DNA from: an uncultured Prevotellaceae bacterium
GTDB taxonomy: Bacteria; Bacteroidota; Bacteroidia; Bacteroidales; Bacteroidaceae
Length of the DNA stretch: 64,000 bases
Direction: 5' to 3'
Assembly (NCBI GenBank): GCA_902780635.1
Contig: CACZGH010000004.1
Location: 62,001 to 126,000, forward strand
Positions 35,572-46,109 of this stretch are shown here, piece by piece; position 1 is the stretch's first letter, and each line of letters opens with the position of its first letter. The notes beneath the pieces are model-generated. The model did not search any database. It saw only the letters and a list, made by a program, of their open reading frames with translations, and was not told the DNA's origin. Both the position numbers and the translations under genes were made by a program.

Positions 35572-37590
35572 TTATTCTGCTAAAAATGCCTTCACCTGGT
35601 TGTATACGTTCTCACCCGTGAAGCCCAATTTCTCGTCGAGCACTTTGTACGGGGCGGAGAAACCGAAGCTGGGCATGCCAAACACCTTGCCGTTGGCACC
35701 TGCAAGACCCTCAAGAGTCACAGGCAGACCAGCGGTCATACCGAACACTTTGGCACCCTTCGGGAGCACGCTCTCCTGATACTCCTTGCTCTGGCAGCGG
35801 AACAGACCCTCAGACGGGGCACTCACGATACGTACGCGAACGCCGTCTTTGCGCAGCAGCTCGGCACCTGCTACAAGTGTGGAAACCTCACTGCCGCTTG
35901 CCAGCAAGATGATGTCGTAGTCAGCGTCGCTGCCTGCCACGATGTAAGCACCCTTGCGGGCCTGCTCATAGTCGTTGCCGGCGGGCAACTTAGCGATATT
36001 CTGACGTGAGAAAACAAGAGCGGTTGGGGTCTCCATGTTCTCCATGGCCATGGCCCAGCACACGGTGGTCTCATCAGCGTCGGCAGGACGGAACACACGT
36101 ACACTGTCTTTTCCATGATGGTTCTTCAGCTTCTCCATCAGACGAATCTGAGCCTCTTGCTCCACTGGCTCATGGGTCGGACCATCCTCACCCACACGGA
36201 AGGCATCATGGGTCCAGATAAACTTGATGGGCACTTCCATCAGGGCGGCCATACGCACAGCGGGTTTCATATAGTCAGAGAATACGAAGAAGGTACCACA
36301 AGCGGGTATCACACCACCGTGCAGATACATACCGATACACATACAAGCCATGGTGAGCTCTGACACACCTGCCTGGAAGAAGGCGCCGGTGAAGTCGTCT
36401 GCCATCAGTGAGTGGGTCTTCTTCAGGAATCCGTCGGTCTTGTCAGAGTTGGACAAGTCGGCGGAAGCGCAGATCATGTTGGGCACTTGCTCTGCAAGCA
36501 CACCAAGACAAGCGGCAGAGGCGGCACGGGTGGCAGCGCCTTCTTTCTGCACGAGCACTGACCAGTCTACCTTTGGAGCCTTGCCTGAGAACCACTCTTT
36601 CAGCAGAGCGGCCTTGTCGGGATTGGCTGCAGCCCAAGCGGCTTCTTCCTCGTGACGGGCAGCCACGATCTTCTTCAGTTCCTTGCGGCGAGCGGCATAG
36701 AGCTGCTGCACCTCTTCGAATATCTCAAACGGGGCTTCTGGATTGCCACCGAGGTTGGTGATGGTCTTGATGTAAGCGTCGCCGCCGAGGGGAGCACCGT
36801 GGGTGGCGATGTTGTGCTCATAGCTGCTGCCGTCGGCTTTCAGCGCACCCTTGCCCATGATGGTCTTACCGATGATCAGTGTGGGGCGTTTCTCTTCTTT
36901 CTGGGCGGCCTTGAGTGCCTCGCGTATTTCGTCGGGGTCATTGCCGTTGATGTTGAGCACATTCCAACCCCATGATTTATATTTGGCTTCTGTGTCTTCC
37001 TGCATCACCACATTGCACTCAGTGGAGAGCTGGATATCGTTGGAGTCGTAGAACATGATGAGGTTGTTCAGACCCAGTATACCGGCCAGACGACCAGTGC
37101 CTTGGGAAATCTCTTCCTCGACACCACCATCGGAGATATAGGCATAAATCTTGTGCTGCATAGCGGTCTTGCCGAGACGAGCCTCTAAGAACTTCTCTGC
37201 CACAGCAGCGCCAGCGGCGAAGGTGTGGCCTTGGCCCAGAGGACCAGAGGTGTTCTCAATGCCGCGCTCTATCTCACGCTCTGGATGACCTGGGGTGGGG
37301 GAGCCCCACTGACGGAATTGCTTCAACTCGTCGAGGGTGAACTTGCCCTGAAGGGCAAGAGCCGAGTAGAGCATCGGAGACATGTGGCCAGGATCCAGGA
37401 AGAAACGGTCACGGCCTTCCCATGCGGGATTCTCGGGGTCATATACCAAAAATTCTGAGAAGAGTACGTTGATGAAGTCAGCACCACCCATAGCACCACC
37501 GGGGTGTCCTGATTTAGCTTTTTCTACCATTGACGCAGCCAGTATACGGATATTGTCAGCTGCTTTGTTCATTAGTTGTTTGCTGTTCAT
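35572..37590 (-). CDS. tkt: Transketolase
   Basis: 672 residues, full length. ThDP enzyme of the pentose phosphate pathway. Motifs: GHPGGAMGGADF, the Bacteroidetes-type ThDP segment SDGGVEEEISQGTGRLAG with FYDSNDIQLS, the central MACMCIGMYLHGG, and TGLVFSRQN-like TALVFSRQN. Placed between abfA and rpiB, it takes arabinose-derived xylulose-5-P onward. A 204-base gap with a 9-bp minisatellite precedes it. Confidence 0.96.
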   Translation of the reverse strand: MNSKQLMNKAADNIRILAASMVEKAKSGHPGGAMGGADFINVLFSEFLVYDPENPAWEGRDRFFLDPGHMSPMLYSALALQGKFTLDELKQFRQWGSPTPGHPEREIERGIENTSGPLGQGHTFAAGAAVAEKFLEARLGKTAMQHKIYAYISDGGVEEEISQGTGRLAGILGLNNLIMFYDSNDIQLSTECNVVMQEDTEAKYKSWGWNVLNINGNDPDEIREALKAAQKEEKRPTLIIGKTIMGKGALKADGSSYEHNIATHGAPLGGDAYIKTITNLGGNPEAPFEIFEEVQQLYAARRKELKKIVAARHEEEAAWAAANPDKAALLKEWFSGKAPKVDWSVLVQKEGAATRAASAACLGVLAEQVPNMICASADLSNSDKTDGFLKKTHSLMADDFTGAFFQAGVSELTMACMCIGMYLHGGVIPACGTFFVFSDYMKPAVRMAALMEVPIKFIWTHDAFRVGEDGPTHEPVEQEAQIRLMEKLKNHHGKDSVRVFRPADADETTVCWAMAMENMETPTALVFSRQNIAKLPAGNDYEQARKGAYIVAGSDADYDIILLASGSEVSTLVAGAELLRKDGVRVRIVSAPSEGLFRCQSKEYQESVLPKGAKVFGMTAGLPVTLEGLAGANGKVFGMPSFGFSAPYKVLDEKLGFTGENVYNQVKAFLAE

Positions 37591-37630
37591 GCTTTTAAAT
37601 ATCTTAAAATTTTTATTTGTCTTTATTGCT

Positions 37631-37792
37631 ATCTAGTATATCTAGACCCTCTAGACTATCTAGTATATCTAGATTTTCTAGACCATCTAGATCTTCTAGA
37701 CTCTCTAGACCATCTAGACCATCTAGATCATCTAGATCTTCTAGATCCTCTAGATCTTCTAGATCTTCTAGATCCTCTAGACTATCTAGCCT
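37631..37792. repeat. 9-bp minisatellite, 18 units of NTCTAGAYC
   Basis: Eighteen consecutive 9-mers (first ATCTAGTAT at 37631, last ATCTAGCCT at 37784) share the core TCTAG; 14 or more contain the palindrome TCTAGA. The array begins (in transcription sense) 2 bases after the GH51 gene stop and ends 40 bases before the tkt start. Unit positions 1 and 7-9 vary (A/T/C; ATC, ACC, ACT, ATT). Confidence 0.97.
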
Positions 37793-37794
37793 CC

Positions 37795-39381
37795 CTATTT
37801 CACTTCCAGCACCACGATCGACTTGGCGGGGAGCTTCACAGTCAGCTCGTCTTTCTTCAGTTTTGCGTCTTTGAAAGCCACAGGCTGCACACGGGAAGGA
37901 TGGTCGAAATCATTGTAGTCGGCCACGTTCTTACTACTTAAAATACGTCCAGAGACGGATTTTCCCTTAAAATCACTCAGATGGATGGCGATTTCTTGTT
38001 TTTTGTCAAGGCTCACATTGGCCAGGGAGAGGATGATACGTCCGTCGGAGGTCTTGGCTGCAGAGGCGCTGACCAGAGGCAGGGTGCGATAGCCCTCGTC
38101 GCTGCTTTCGTCCATCTCTTTGTTCATCTCATGGCGCACATGCATCGTCTCGCATTGCAGCGTGAGAGGCAGATAGGTGGCTTCCTGGAAAGGCTTGTAC
38201 ATCTCAAACACGTGATAGGTGGGTGTGAGTACCATGTGCCCAGGGCCTTTCGTGTCGGTCAGAATCATCGACTGGAGCACATTCACAATCTGGGCGATGT
38301 TGGCCATGCGGACGCGGTCGGTATACTTGTGGAATACATTCAGTGACAAAGCAGCCACCATGGCGTCGCGGAGCGCGTTCTGCTGATACAGGTGACCGCT
38401 CACGGTGCCGGGCTCTTCGTCCCACCAGGTACCCCATTCGTCTACTAAGAGGCCGATGTGCTTCTGGGGATCTTTAGCGTCCATGATGGCGCAGTGGCGC
38501 TTGATCACGTCTTCTATCTCCAGACATTTGCCCAATGTCCAGTAATACTGCTGGGCATCAAACTGTGTGGCGGAGCCTTTCGAACCTGTCCAACCAGAGC
38601 AGGTGTAGTAGTGAAGAGAAAGTCCGTCCATGCGGTTGCCCACACGGTCCATCAGCACTTTAGTCCAGTCATAGTCATAGTCGCTCGCACCACTCGCCAC
38701 TTTGTAAAGTTTGTTACCGTCGTAGTTGCGGCAGTAGACGGAGTAGCGGCGATACAGGTCGCTGTAGTACTCAGGGCGCATATTGCCACCGCATCCCCAG
38801 CTCTCATTGCCCACACCGAGATATTTTACCTTCCAAGCCTTGTCACGGCCGTTCTGGCGGCGAAGTTTCGCCATGGGGGTGTCGCCGTCGCTCGTCATGT
38901 ATTCTACCCACTTGGCCAGCTCCTCGACGGTGCCGCTGCCCACGTTGCCACTTATGTAGGGCTCGCAGCCAAGCAGTTCGCAGAGGTTCAGGAACTCATG
39001 AGTGCCAAACGAGTTGTCTTCGATGGTGCCACCCCAGTTGTTGTTCTGCATCTTCGGGCGCTCGCTGCGGGGGCCGATTCCGTCTCGCCAGTGATACTCG
39101 TCAGCAAAACAACCGCCTGGCCAACGCAGTACAGGCACCTGAAGATTCTTCAGCGCCTGCAACACGTCATTGCGGTAGCCGTCGGTATTGGCGATAGGGG
39201 AGTTGGGACCCACCCACAGACCGCCGTAGATGCAGGTGCCGAGGTGCTCGGCAAACTGACCGTAGATCTCTTTGGCAATCTTTTGGGTGCTACCAGTGGT
39301 CTGAATGTTGATAGTGACGTCTTGGGCCGTCGAGGACAGACAGAAGGAAGCGAACAGAAATAATGACAGTATTTTTCTCAT
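37795..39381 (-). CDS. abfA: Alpha-L-arabinofuranosidase, GH51
   Basis: 528 residues from ATG 39381 (MRKILSLFLFASFCLSSTAQ, a signal peptide). GH51 (beta/alpha)8 barrel with acid/base Glu in YLGVGNESWGCGG and nucleophile Glu in LLVDEWGTWWDEEPG; a beta-sandwich C-terminal domain follows. Releases arabinose from arabinan or arabinoxylan side chains, probably in the periplasm. 14 bases after araB in the ara operon. Confidence 0.95.
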   Translation of the reverse strand: MRKILSLFLFASFCLSSTAQDVTINIQTTGSTQKIAKEIYGQFAEHLGTCIYGGLWVGPNSPIANTDGYRNDVLQALKNLQVPVLRWPGGCFADEYHWRDGIGPRSERPKMQNNNWGGTIEDNSFGTHEFLNLCELLGCEPYISGNVGSGTVEELAKWVEYMTSDGDTPMAKLRRQNGRDKAWKVKYLGVGNESWGCGGNMRPEYYSDLYRRYSVYCRNYDGNKLYKVASGASDYDYDWTKVLMDRVGNRMDGLSLHYYTCSGWTGSKGSATQFDAQQYYWTLGKCLEIEDVIKRHCAIMDAKDPQKHIGLLVDEWGTWWDEEPGTVSGHLYQQNALRDAMVAALSLNVFHKYTDRVRMANIAQIVNVLQSMILTDTKGPGHMVLTPTYHVFEMYKPFQEATYLPLTLQCETMHVRHEMNKEMDESSDEGYRTLPLVSASAAKTSDGRIILSLANVSLDKKQEIAIHLSDFKGKSVSGRILSSKNVADYNDFDHPSRVQPVAFKDAKLKKDELTVKLPAKSIVVLEVK

Positions 39382-39395
39382 TTTTCTTACTGGGA

Positions 39396-40988
39396 TTATT
39401 TCTTGCATTGCACTGCAGCCTGCTCTATTGCCAAGCCAGCCTTGTAGTTCTCGATATAGGCGTTGAAACCTGCCACATCTTCAGAGGTAGGAGCAATTTC
39501 CACACCCGTGTCACCAGCAAACACCACTTGGTCGAGATATTCTGCCAATGGCAACTTGTTGGGGTTGTTCACTAAGTAGGAGGCCAGAAGGGCAATACCC
39601 CAGGCACCTCCTTCACCAGCGGTCTCCATCACGGAGATGGGGGAGTTGATGGCTGCGGCAAGGATGCGCTGACCCACACCTTTGGTCTTGAACAGACCAC
39701 CGTGACCGGTGATACGATCCACCTCTACTTTCTCTTCCTTGAAGAGGATGTCGTTGCCGATCTTCAGCACACCGACAGAGGCGTAAAGATGTGAGCGCAT
39801 GAAGTTGGCCAGGTTGAACTTGTCATTGGCGGAGCGGACAAAGAGGGGACGGCCCTCGGCAAGACCGGTCACAGGCTCCCCCGAGATGTAGTTATAGCTG
39901 ATCAGACCACCGCAGTCAGCGTCGCCGTTCAGGGCGTTGTTGTACAACTTGCCGTATACTTCATTCATGTCTACGGGCACACCCAGCAACTGCTGGTACT
40001 CCTTAAACAGACTGACCCAGGCGTTGAGGTCGGATGTGCAGTTGTTGCAGTGAACCATAGCCACCAGACTGCCGTCGGGGGTAGTCACCATGTCGATCAT
40101 TTCGTATGGCTTCGACAACTCTTTCTCCAAAACAATCATAGAGAAGGAGGAGGTGCCGGCGGAGACGTTACCCGTGCGCTGGCGCACAGCGTTGGTGGCC
40201 ACCATGCCGGTGCCGGCGTCGCCCTCAGGAGGACAGACAGGGATGCCGGCCTTCAGATGGCCGCTCACATCGAGTCTCTTGGCACCTTCGGGGGTGAGGA
40301 ATCCAGCACTCTCGCCTGCTACGATGGATTGGGGGAGAATGTCGAGCAACTTCCAGCTAAATCCTTTCGGGGCAATCAAATCATCAAATTTCTTGACCAT
40401 CGTTGCATCGTAGGTCTTCGTGTTGGGGTCAACGGGGATCATGCCGGAGGCATCACCCACACCCAAAACAAACTGGCCTGTCACCTGCCAGTGTACATAA
40501 CCTGCCAGGGTGGTCAGATATTTGATGTCGGACACATGCTCCTCATTGTCGAGAATAGCCTCGTAGAGGTGGCTGATGCTCCAACGGAGGGGGATATTGT
40601 AGTTGAAAAGCTTAGAAAGCTCGGCTGCGGCTTTGCCGGTGTTGGTGTTGCGCCATGTACGGAAGGGAACCAGAATCTCTTGCTTCTCGTTGAAGGCCAT
40701 ATATCCGTGCATCATAGCGCTGAAGCCGATGGCGGCAAGAGCCTCTATTTCGATGTCATATTGCTTTAATACGTCTTTGCGAAGCTCGGCGTAGCAGTCC
40801 TGAAGTCCGTACCAGATGGCTTCGGTGGAATAGGTCCAGAGCCCGTCGACGAGCTGATTCTCCCATTCGTGGGAGCCTTGGGCGATAGGCTTGTTCTCCT
40901 CGTCGATGAGAACGGCCTTGATACGGGTGGAGCCAAACTCGATGCCGAGTATCGCTTTGCCAGATGCTATGGTTTGTTTTGCGTTCAT
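39396..40988 (-). CDS. araB: FGGY-family kinase, likely L-ribulokinase
   Basis: 530 residues. ASKHA sugar kinase: first phosphate loop [16 protein letters not shown], catalytic region [16 protein letters not shown], second loop [14 protein letters not shown] and adenosine-binding [14 protein letters not shown]. In sequence it is nearer the xylulokinase-like Bacteroidetes type than E. coli AraB, but its place between araA and abfA points to ribulose phosphorylation. Xylulokinase is the alternative. Confidence 0.82.
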   Translation of the reverse strand: MNAKQTIASGKAILGIEFGSTRIKAVLIDEENKPIAQGSHEWENQLVDGLWTYSTEAIWYGLQDCYAELRKDVLKQYDIEIEALAAIGFSAMMHGYMAFNEKQEILVPFRTWRNTNTGKAAAELSKLFNYNIPLRWSISHLYEAILDNEEHVSDIKYLTTLAGYVHWQVTGQFVLGVGDASGMIPVDPNTKTYDATMVKKFDDLIAPKGFSWKLLDILPQSIVAGESAGFLTPEGAKRLDVSGHLKAGIPVCPPEGDAGTGMVATNAVRQRTGNVSAGTSSFSMIVLEKELSKPYEMIDMVTTPDGSLVAMVHCNNCTSDLNAWVSLFKEYQQLLGVPVDMNEVYGKLYNNALNGDADCGGLISYNYISGEPVTGLAEGRPLFVRSANDKFNLANFMRSHLYASVGVLKIGNDILFKEEKVEVDRITGHGGLFKTKGVGQRILAAAINSPISVMETAGEGGAWGIALLASYLVNNPNKLPLAEYLDQVVFAGDTGVEIAPTSEDVAGFNAYIENYKAGLAIEQAAVQCKK

Positions 40989-41069
40989 TTTTCTGATGGT
41001 TGAAGGTTAGGGTAATAAGATAATCCCTCCTTTTGACATGGATAGGACAAAAGGAGGGAAAATGGGAGA

Positions 41070-42611
41070 TTACTGAAGGGCTTTGTTCAGCATGTAATAT
41101 ACTTCGTTGAAGCGAAGCTCTTTCTTGAAACTCTCTACTGTGGTGTCCTTGTCGATGTGTACCATCTCGATTCCTGCTATCTCTGCATAGTCGGCCCAGT
41201 ACTCGGGAGTCAGGTCGTAGGAGAAGCAAGAGTGATGTGTACCACCAGCCAGAATCCAGGTCTCTGTGCCTATCTCGAAGTTGGGCATAGGTATCCACAG
41301 GGCGTTGGCCACAGGAAGTTTAGGCAGTGGTTTCGGTGCGATGCACTTCACGTCGTTCACAATCAGACGGAAACGGTTGCCAAGGTCTATCACCGTGGCG
41401 GTCACACCATTGCCTACCTTGGAGTCGAACACCAGACGGGCAGTCTGGCTCTTACGGATACCGATGCCTAAGAAGTGAACTTCCAGACGTGGCTTGTTGG
41501 TGGCGATGAGTGGGCAGATCTCAAGCATGTGCGACTGAAGGATGGCACTGTTCTCACCGTCGAAGTTGAGGGTGTAGTCCTCCAAGAAGGAGCAGCCGCT
41601 GGGGAGACCCTGGCTCATGAACCATACTGTGCGATAGAGAGCTGCCGACTTCCAGTCACCCTCTGCGCCGAAGCCATAACCCTCGGCCATCAGACGCTGG
41701 GAGGCAAGACCAGGTATCTGGTCGAAGCCAAGGAAGTGAGGATCGTTGATATCGGCACCACCGAGGTCGTCGAAGTTAGTCGTGAAGCCTTTGGCTCCCT
41801 CGTCCTTCAGTACGCGGCGGATGGCGATTTCTGCCTTGGCGGCATTCTTCACTTTCTCCCAGTATACTTCCTCACCACTCTCGTCGATCTTGATGGTGTA
41901 CAGTTTCTTGTACTCTTCTACCAGGGCGTCAGCCTCAGCGTCGGTCACTTGCTTGTAGTACTCCATCAGAGAGCTGACAGGGTAGTAGTCTACGTGGTAG
42001 CCCAGACGTACCTCTGCCTCTACCTTGTCGCCGTCAGTCACGGCCACATTGTTCATCTGGTCGCCGAAGCGGAGGATGCGCATGTCCTGTGCGTCTGCCC
42101 AAGCAGCGGCAACACGGGCCCATACGGCGATCTGCTTCTGAGCTTTCTCGTCTTTCCAGTAGCCAGAGACGACCTTGCGGGGCTTGCGAAGGTGGGCACA
42201 GATGTGGCCAAACTCACGGTCGCCGTGGGCACTCTGGTTCAGGTTCATGAAGTCCATGTCCATGGTGTCCCAAGGTATCTCAGCGTTATATTGGGTGTGG
42301 AAGTGAAGCAAAGGTTTCTTCAGGGCCTGCAGACCATGGATCCACATCTTTGCGGGAGAGAAGGTGTGCATCCAGGTGATGATACCGATACACTTTTCTT
42401 CGTTGTTGGCGGCTTTCATCACAGCCTCCACTTCCTTCGACGAGTTGGCAGTGCCTTTGTACACCACCTTCACAGGGATATTACCCGACTCGTTGAGTCC
42501 TTCTACCATCTCTTTTGAGTGTGCGTCTACTGCTACGACTGCATCACCTCCGTAGAGCAACTGTGCGCCAGTCACCCACCAAATCTCGAAATTGTCAAAT
42601 GCTTTCATCAT
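41070..42611 (-). CDS. araA: L-arabinose isomerase
   Basis: 513 residues. Converts L-arabinose to L-ribulose, Mn2+-dependent. Recognisable by EIWWVTGAQLLYGG at the start, the IGIITWMHTFSPAKMWI segment, and the metal ligands in GFGAEGDWKSAALYR and the late TWILAGGTHHSCFS. A second ATG lies one codon downstream. Followed by araB after 81 bases. Confidence 0.97.
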   Translation of the reverse strand: MMKAFDNFEIWWVTGAQLLYGGDAVVAVDAHSKEMVEGLNESGNIPVKVVYKGTANSSKEVEAVMKAANNEEKCIGIITWMHTFSPAKMWIHGLQALKKPLLHFHTQYNAEIPWDTMDMDFMNLNQSAHGDREFGHICAHLRKPRKVVSGYWKDEKAQKQIAVWARVAAAWADAQDMRILRFGDQMNNVAVTDGDKVEAEVRLGYHVDYYPVSSLMEYYKQVTDAEADALVEEYKKLYTIKIDESGEEVYWEKVKNAAKAEIAIRRVLKDEGAKGFTTNFDDLGGADINDPHFLGFDQIPGLASQRLMAEGYGFGAEGDWKSAALYRTVWFMSQGLPSGCSFLEDYTLNFDGENSAILQSHMLEICPLIATNKPRLEVHFLGIGIRKSQTARLVFDSKVGNGVTATVIDLGNRFRLIVNDVKCIAPKPLPKLPVANALWIPMPNFEIGTETWILAGGTHHSCFSYDLTPEYWADYAEIAGIEMVHIDKDTTVESFKKELRFNEVYYMLNKALQ

Positions 42612-42747
42612 TTTCTTTTTAATTCACAATTCATAATTCACCATGATATACTTGATGAAAGTGGATTACAAACTGTAAGGGTTAGTTAATTTTTTTAATT
42701 TAAGTTAGTTGTTATTCGTTTGTTATATAGTTGGTCTTTTCGCACTC

Positions 42748-42814
42748 CAACTGTCAATTGTCAACTGTCAATTGTCAACTGTCAATTGTCAATTGTCAAC
42801 TGTCAATTGTCAAT
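42748..42814. repeat. 7-bp tandem repeat CAAYTGT running into the araD stop codon
   Basis: Nine perfect 7-mers alternating CAACTGT and CAATTGT (42748-42810) plus CAAT. The last unit overlaps the araD stop (TCA at 42810-42812, plus strand). The other side is a 136-base A+T-rich stretch before araA. Confidence 0.95.
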
Positions 42815-43520
42815 GACTTTGCCCTTTCTGGCCGTAATAGGCGTTGGGACCATGTTTGCGCATGTAGTGTTTCTCCACCAACAATGGGTTCATTGTGGTC
42901 TCGGGATTAACACAGAAAGACACAAAGGCCATCTTGGCGCACTGCTCCATCACTTTGGCATTGTAAACAGCATTGTCTGGACTCTTGCCCCATGAGAAGG
43001 GACCGTGGTTCTTCACAAGGACAGCGGGGGTGTGGTCGGGGTTGATCTGGCGGATGTTCAAAATCTCATCCACAATCACATTGCCTGTCTCCAACTCATA
43101 CTGACCTTTCACCTCAGCTTCTGTCATGTCGCGGGTGCAGGGGATGTCTTTGTAGAAATAGTCGGCGTGGGTGGTGCCGATGTTGGGGATGTCACGGCCT
43201 GCCTGGGCAAAAGCAGTGGCGTAGGTGGAGTGGGTGTGTACCACACCGCCGATATTGGGGAATGCCTTGTACAACACCAGGTGGGTGGGGGTGTCGGAAG
43301 AGGGGTTCAGGTCGCCTTCTACTACCTTGCCGGTCTCAAGGTCGACAACTACCATGTCCGAGGCTTTCATCACATCATAGTCCACGCCTGATGGTTTGAT
43401 CACCACAAGACCTTTTTCGCGGTCGATACCAGAGACGTTGCCCCATGTGAATATCACAAGGCCTTGCTTTACAAGGTCAAGATTAGCTTTAAATACTTTT
43501 TCTTTTAATTCTTCTAGCAT
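42810..43520 (-). CDS. araD: L-ribulose-5-phosphate 4-epimerase
   Basis: 236 residues, class II aldolase fold. Converts ribulose-5-P to xylulose-5-P. Motifs [22 protein letters not shown], zinc His in [14 protein letters not shown], and [11 protein letters not shown] with the third His. Between araR and araA in the operon. Confidence 0.97.
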   Translation of the reverse strand: MLEELKEKVFKANLDLVKQGLVIFTWGNVSGIDREKGLVVIKPSGVDYDVMKASDMVVVDLETGKVVEGDLNPSSDTPTHLVLYKAFPNIGGVVHTHSTYATAFAQAGRDIPNIGTTHADYFYKDIPCTRDMTEAEVKGQYELETGNVIVDEILNIRQINPDHTPAVLVKNHGPFSWGKSPDNAVYNAKVMEQCAKMAFVSFCVNPETTMNPLLVEKHYMRKHGPNAYYGQKGQSH

Positions 43521-43582
43521 AGTGTCTTGTCTTTTTAGGTTAAGAGGTTGTTCTTTATTAGATATTCCGGTTTCCCGGCCCG

Positions 43583-44260
43583 CTACAGTCTAAACGTCGA
43601 GTCAAGTGCAAACATCTTCTTGTTAAAGCGATAGAGCACAGCACCTCGTTTGGAGGTCACCTTGTCTATATGTTCCGTCTTTTCTATAAAGTCGATGCTC
43701 TTGATGCGCTTGCGGAAGTTGCGCTTGTCAATCTCCTCACCCAGTATGGCTTCATAGACATGCTGAAGCTGTGTCAAGGTGAAAAGGTCGGGAAGCAGAT
43801 TGAAACTGAGGGGCTCGCTGTTGATACGGCGACGGAGCTGGTGCACGGCTTTCGCCACCATCTCGTTGTGGTCGGAGTAAAGTTTGGGCAGTTGGTTCAG
43901 ACTCACCCATTCCACACCGTGCTCCTTGCGAAGCTCGTCGTCATAGTCTTTCACGTTGATAAGGGCACAGTAGGCCACCGTGATGACACGCTCGCCAGGG
44001 TCGCGGTCAATTGCGCCAAAGGCGCCTACTTGCCTCATGTATATTTCCCGGAGGCCAGTGAGAGTGTAGAGAGTGCGGTTAGCTGCCTCTTCCAGACTCT
44101 CGTCCTCTCTCACAAAACCACCGTAGAGTGACCACTCGCCACGGCCTGGGTCCATCTGACGCTTTCCTATCAGCAACTTCAACTGGTCTTGGTCGAATCC
44201 GAAGACGATACAGTCTACAGAAACGAATACTTTCGAGTGTTCACCGTAATATCTTGTCAT
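43583..44260 (-). CDS. araR: AraR, Nudix-fold transcriptional regulator of arabinose use
   Basis: 225 residues from ATG 44260 ([16 protein letters not shown]); the frame opens further up but would overlap the symporter gene. N-terminal Nudix domain (about 10-140), with a degenerate Nudix box: [21 protein letters not shown] lacks the REUXEE core, so hydrolase activity is unlikely. C-terminal winged-helix DNA-binding part (about 150-225). Matches the AraR described for Bacteroides thetaiotaomicron, a repressor released by L-arabinose (family knowledge). Confidence 0.92.
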   Translation of the reverse strand: MTRYYGEHSKVFVSVDCIVFGFDQDQLKLLIGKRQMDPGRGEWSLYGGFVREDESLEEAANRTLYTLTGLREIYMRQVGAFGAIDRDPGERVITVAYCALINVKDYDDELRKEHGVEWVSLNQLPKLYSDHNEMVAKAVHQLRRRINSEPLSFNLLPDLFTLTQLQHVYEAILGEEIDKRNFRKRIKSIDFIEKTEHIDKVTSKRGAVLYRFNKKMFALDSTFRL

Positions 44261-44297
44261 TATAATTGTTCTTTGATGATGGATAGTGAATGATTCC

Positions 44298-46067
44298 TTA
44301 CCAGAAGTAGGCGTAGAAACAGCCACAGAGTGCGATTACACCGAGGGTACCTACAATGTCCCAGAATCCCCAGCTCTCACGGATCTGCTTGCGATAGGCT
44401 GGTGTGAAGGTGATGGCATCAACTTGCTCTTTTGAAGGAGCTGGAGTGAAGAAACTCACAACAACCATCAGCAATACAATGAATACCAGCAGCCAGCACT
44501 CGAAGACCAGCCAGTTGGTCTGCCAGAACCATGTGGTGTTCTCCCAGAATGCACCTGTCATAGCCTTGCTGCCAGTCTCAGTGAAGATGTTGGTCAGCAG
44601 ACGGCACATACCAATGACGAAACCACCAATCAGACCCCACTCACCAGCCTTGGGAGTAATCTTCTTGGAGAAGATACCCAGTGTGAACACAGCCACCATG
44701 GCGGGAGCCAACAGCGACTGGATACCCTGCAGATAGCTATAGAGGTTGCCCATGTTCATCATGACAGGGAGCCACAGCAGACCAAGAATCACCACCACAA
44801 CGGTAGCAATACGGCCTACGAGCACGTAGTGGTCTTCGCTCATGCCTTTCTTCATTGGCTTGTAGAAGTCCTCAGTGAAGAGGGTAGCGCAACTGTTGAA
44901 GAAGGCAGCAAGAGAGGTGACAAGTGCACAGATGAAACCAATGGTCACAAAACCTTTGATACCGGCTGGCAGGATGCTCTTCACCATCATGGCAAAGGCA
45001 CCGTCGGTGTCGTGCTGATTGGTAATATCCATCTGGATACCGAAATCACCAAACTGACCGCTTGCCAGTGAGATGGCCACCATACCGGGGATCAAGAACA
45101 TAAACACGGGGAGAAGCTTGAAGTAACCGGCAGCGATGGTGCCACGACGGGCGCGTTTCATCACCACAGAGTTGTCTTCACCTTTCTGCTGGCCAAGCAC
45201 ACGTTGTACGATGTGCTGGTCGGTACACCAGTACCAGAAACCGATAATAGAAGCGCCGATGAAGACGACAAATCCAGGATACTCATGATACATGGGGTCG
45301 GGGTTGCCCGATGCGTTGATGTCTGCCCAGTGGAACATGTGGGTGGTTCCGTAGCCGTCGTGAAGACCTCTACAGTATTCCATCATGTTTGCCCAGCCTT
45401 GCATGATGCTGCCGCTACCAAGTTCATAAAGTCCCAGGAAGAGCACCAGGAATGCACCGATAATAAGGATAGGGGTCTGAATAGACGACATCGTCATCAC
45501 GCCCTTCATACCACCAATCACCGTGAATATAGCTGTGATGGCAATCAGACCAAGAGCTCCCCACCAGAAGGGAAGACCAATCAGATATTCAAAGAAAATA
45601 CCACCGGTGAATGCTGTGACACTGACCTTGGTCAGAATGTAAGCTACCAGCGTGATAATGCTCAGCCAGGAACCTGTGCGCTGAGTGTAACGGAACTTCA
45701 GAAAGTCGGGCATGGTGATGATCTTGCCCATCTTGTTGTTCAGCAGCTGATAGAAAGGCACAAAAAGCCAGCCGAGGATGAGGATCATCCAGCCCTGCAT
45801 CTCCCAGTGGGCCATTCCCACACCGTCTTTGGCACCAGTACCAGCAAGACCTACAAGGTGCTCAGAACCGATGTTGGCGGCAAAGATAGCCATACCAATC
45901 ACATACCAAGGCTCTCCTTTGCCAAAGAGGTAGTCCTGAGAGTCGGCACCCTTCATTTTCTCTTTGTCTTTCTTGATGGCTCTGTATACCAGCCACACTA
46001 CCCCCAAGATACCTACGGCCATGACTGCCCAGTCAAGCCAGATAAATTCTTTTGCGTTCCAATTCAT
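44298..46067 (-). CDS. Sodium:solute symporter (SSS family), likely L-arabinose transporter
   Basis: 589 residues, about 14 membrane segments of the SGLT type. Motifs: IGMAIFAANIGSEHLVGLAG near the start, WWGALGLIAITAIFTVIGGMKGV, and WYWCTDQHIVQRVLGQ. Located directly upstream of araR in the ara operon, so arabinose is the likely substrate; galactose or another sugar is possible. Confidence 0.9.
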   Translation of the reverse strand: MNWNAKEFIWLDWAVMAVGILGVVWLVYRAIKKDKEKMKGADSQDYLFGKGEPWYVIGMAIFAANIGSEHLVGLAGTGAKDGVGMAHWEMQGWMILILGWLFVPFYQLLNNKMGKIITMPDFLKFRYTQRTGSWLSIITLVAYILTKVSVTAFTGGIFFEYLIGLPFWWGALGLIAITAIFTVIGGMKGVMTMSSIQTPILIIGAFLVLFLGLYELGSGSIMQGWANMMEYCRGLHDGYGTTHMFHWADINASGNPDPMYHEYPGFVVFIGASIIGFWYWCTDQHIVQRVLGQQKGEDNSVVMKRARRGTIAAGYFKLLPVFMFLIPGMVAISLASGQFGDFGIQMDITNQHDTDGAFAMMVKSILPAGIKGFVTIGFICALVTSLAAFFNSCATLFTEDFYKPMKKGMSEDHYVLVGRIATVVVVILGLLWLPVMMNMGNLYSYLQGIQSLLAPAMVAVFTLGIFSKKITPKAGEWGLIGGFVIGMCRLLTNIFTETGSKAMTGAFWENTTWFWQTNWLVFECWLLVFIVLLMVVVSFFTPAPSKEQVDAITFTPAYRKQIRESWGFWDIVGTLGVIALCGCFYAYFW

Positions 46068-46109
46068 TTTGCTTTGTTGTTTGTTTTATGATTATTTGTT
46101 TGTTTTATG

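Noticed and set aside
37631-37792. CRISPR array
   Set aside because: The unit is 9 bp with no spacers, so it is a minisatellite; no cas genes are present.
37576-37941. Leu/Asp-repeat and Ser/Arg-repeat peptides read through the 9-bp minisatellite
   Set aside because: They arise only because the unit length is a multiple of three; no start context, and they run into the antisense of abfA.
38458-39363. Plus-strand open frame of about 300 codons opposite the GH51 gene
   Set aside because: Shadow of the arabinofuranosidase; the minus-strand product has catalytic motifs and a signal peptide.
41475-42518. Long plus-strand open frame (347 codons) opposite araA
   Set aside because: It is the antisense of a full, motif-complete L-arabinose isomerase and has no family features.
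43583-44260. Nudix hydrolase
   Set aside because: The Nudix box lacks the catalytic Glu pattern and a winged-helix region follows; operon context fits AraR.
45204-46091. Plus-strand open frame of 295 codons opposite the sodium symporter
   Set aside because: Antisense to an evident membrane transporter; composition is typical of shadow frames.
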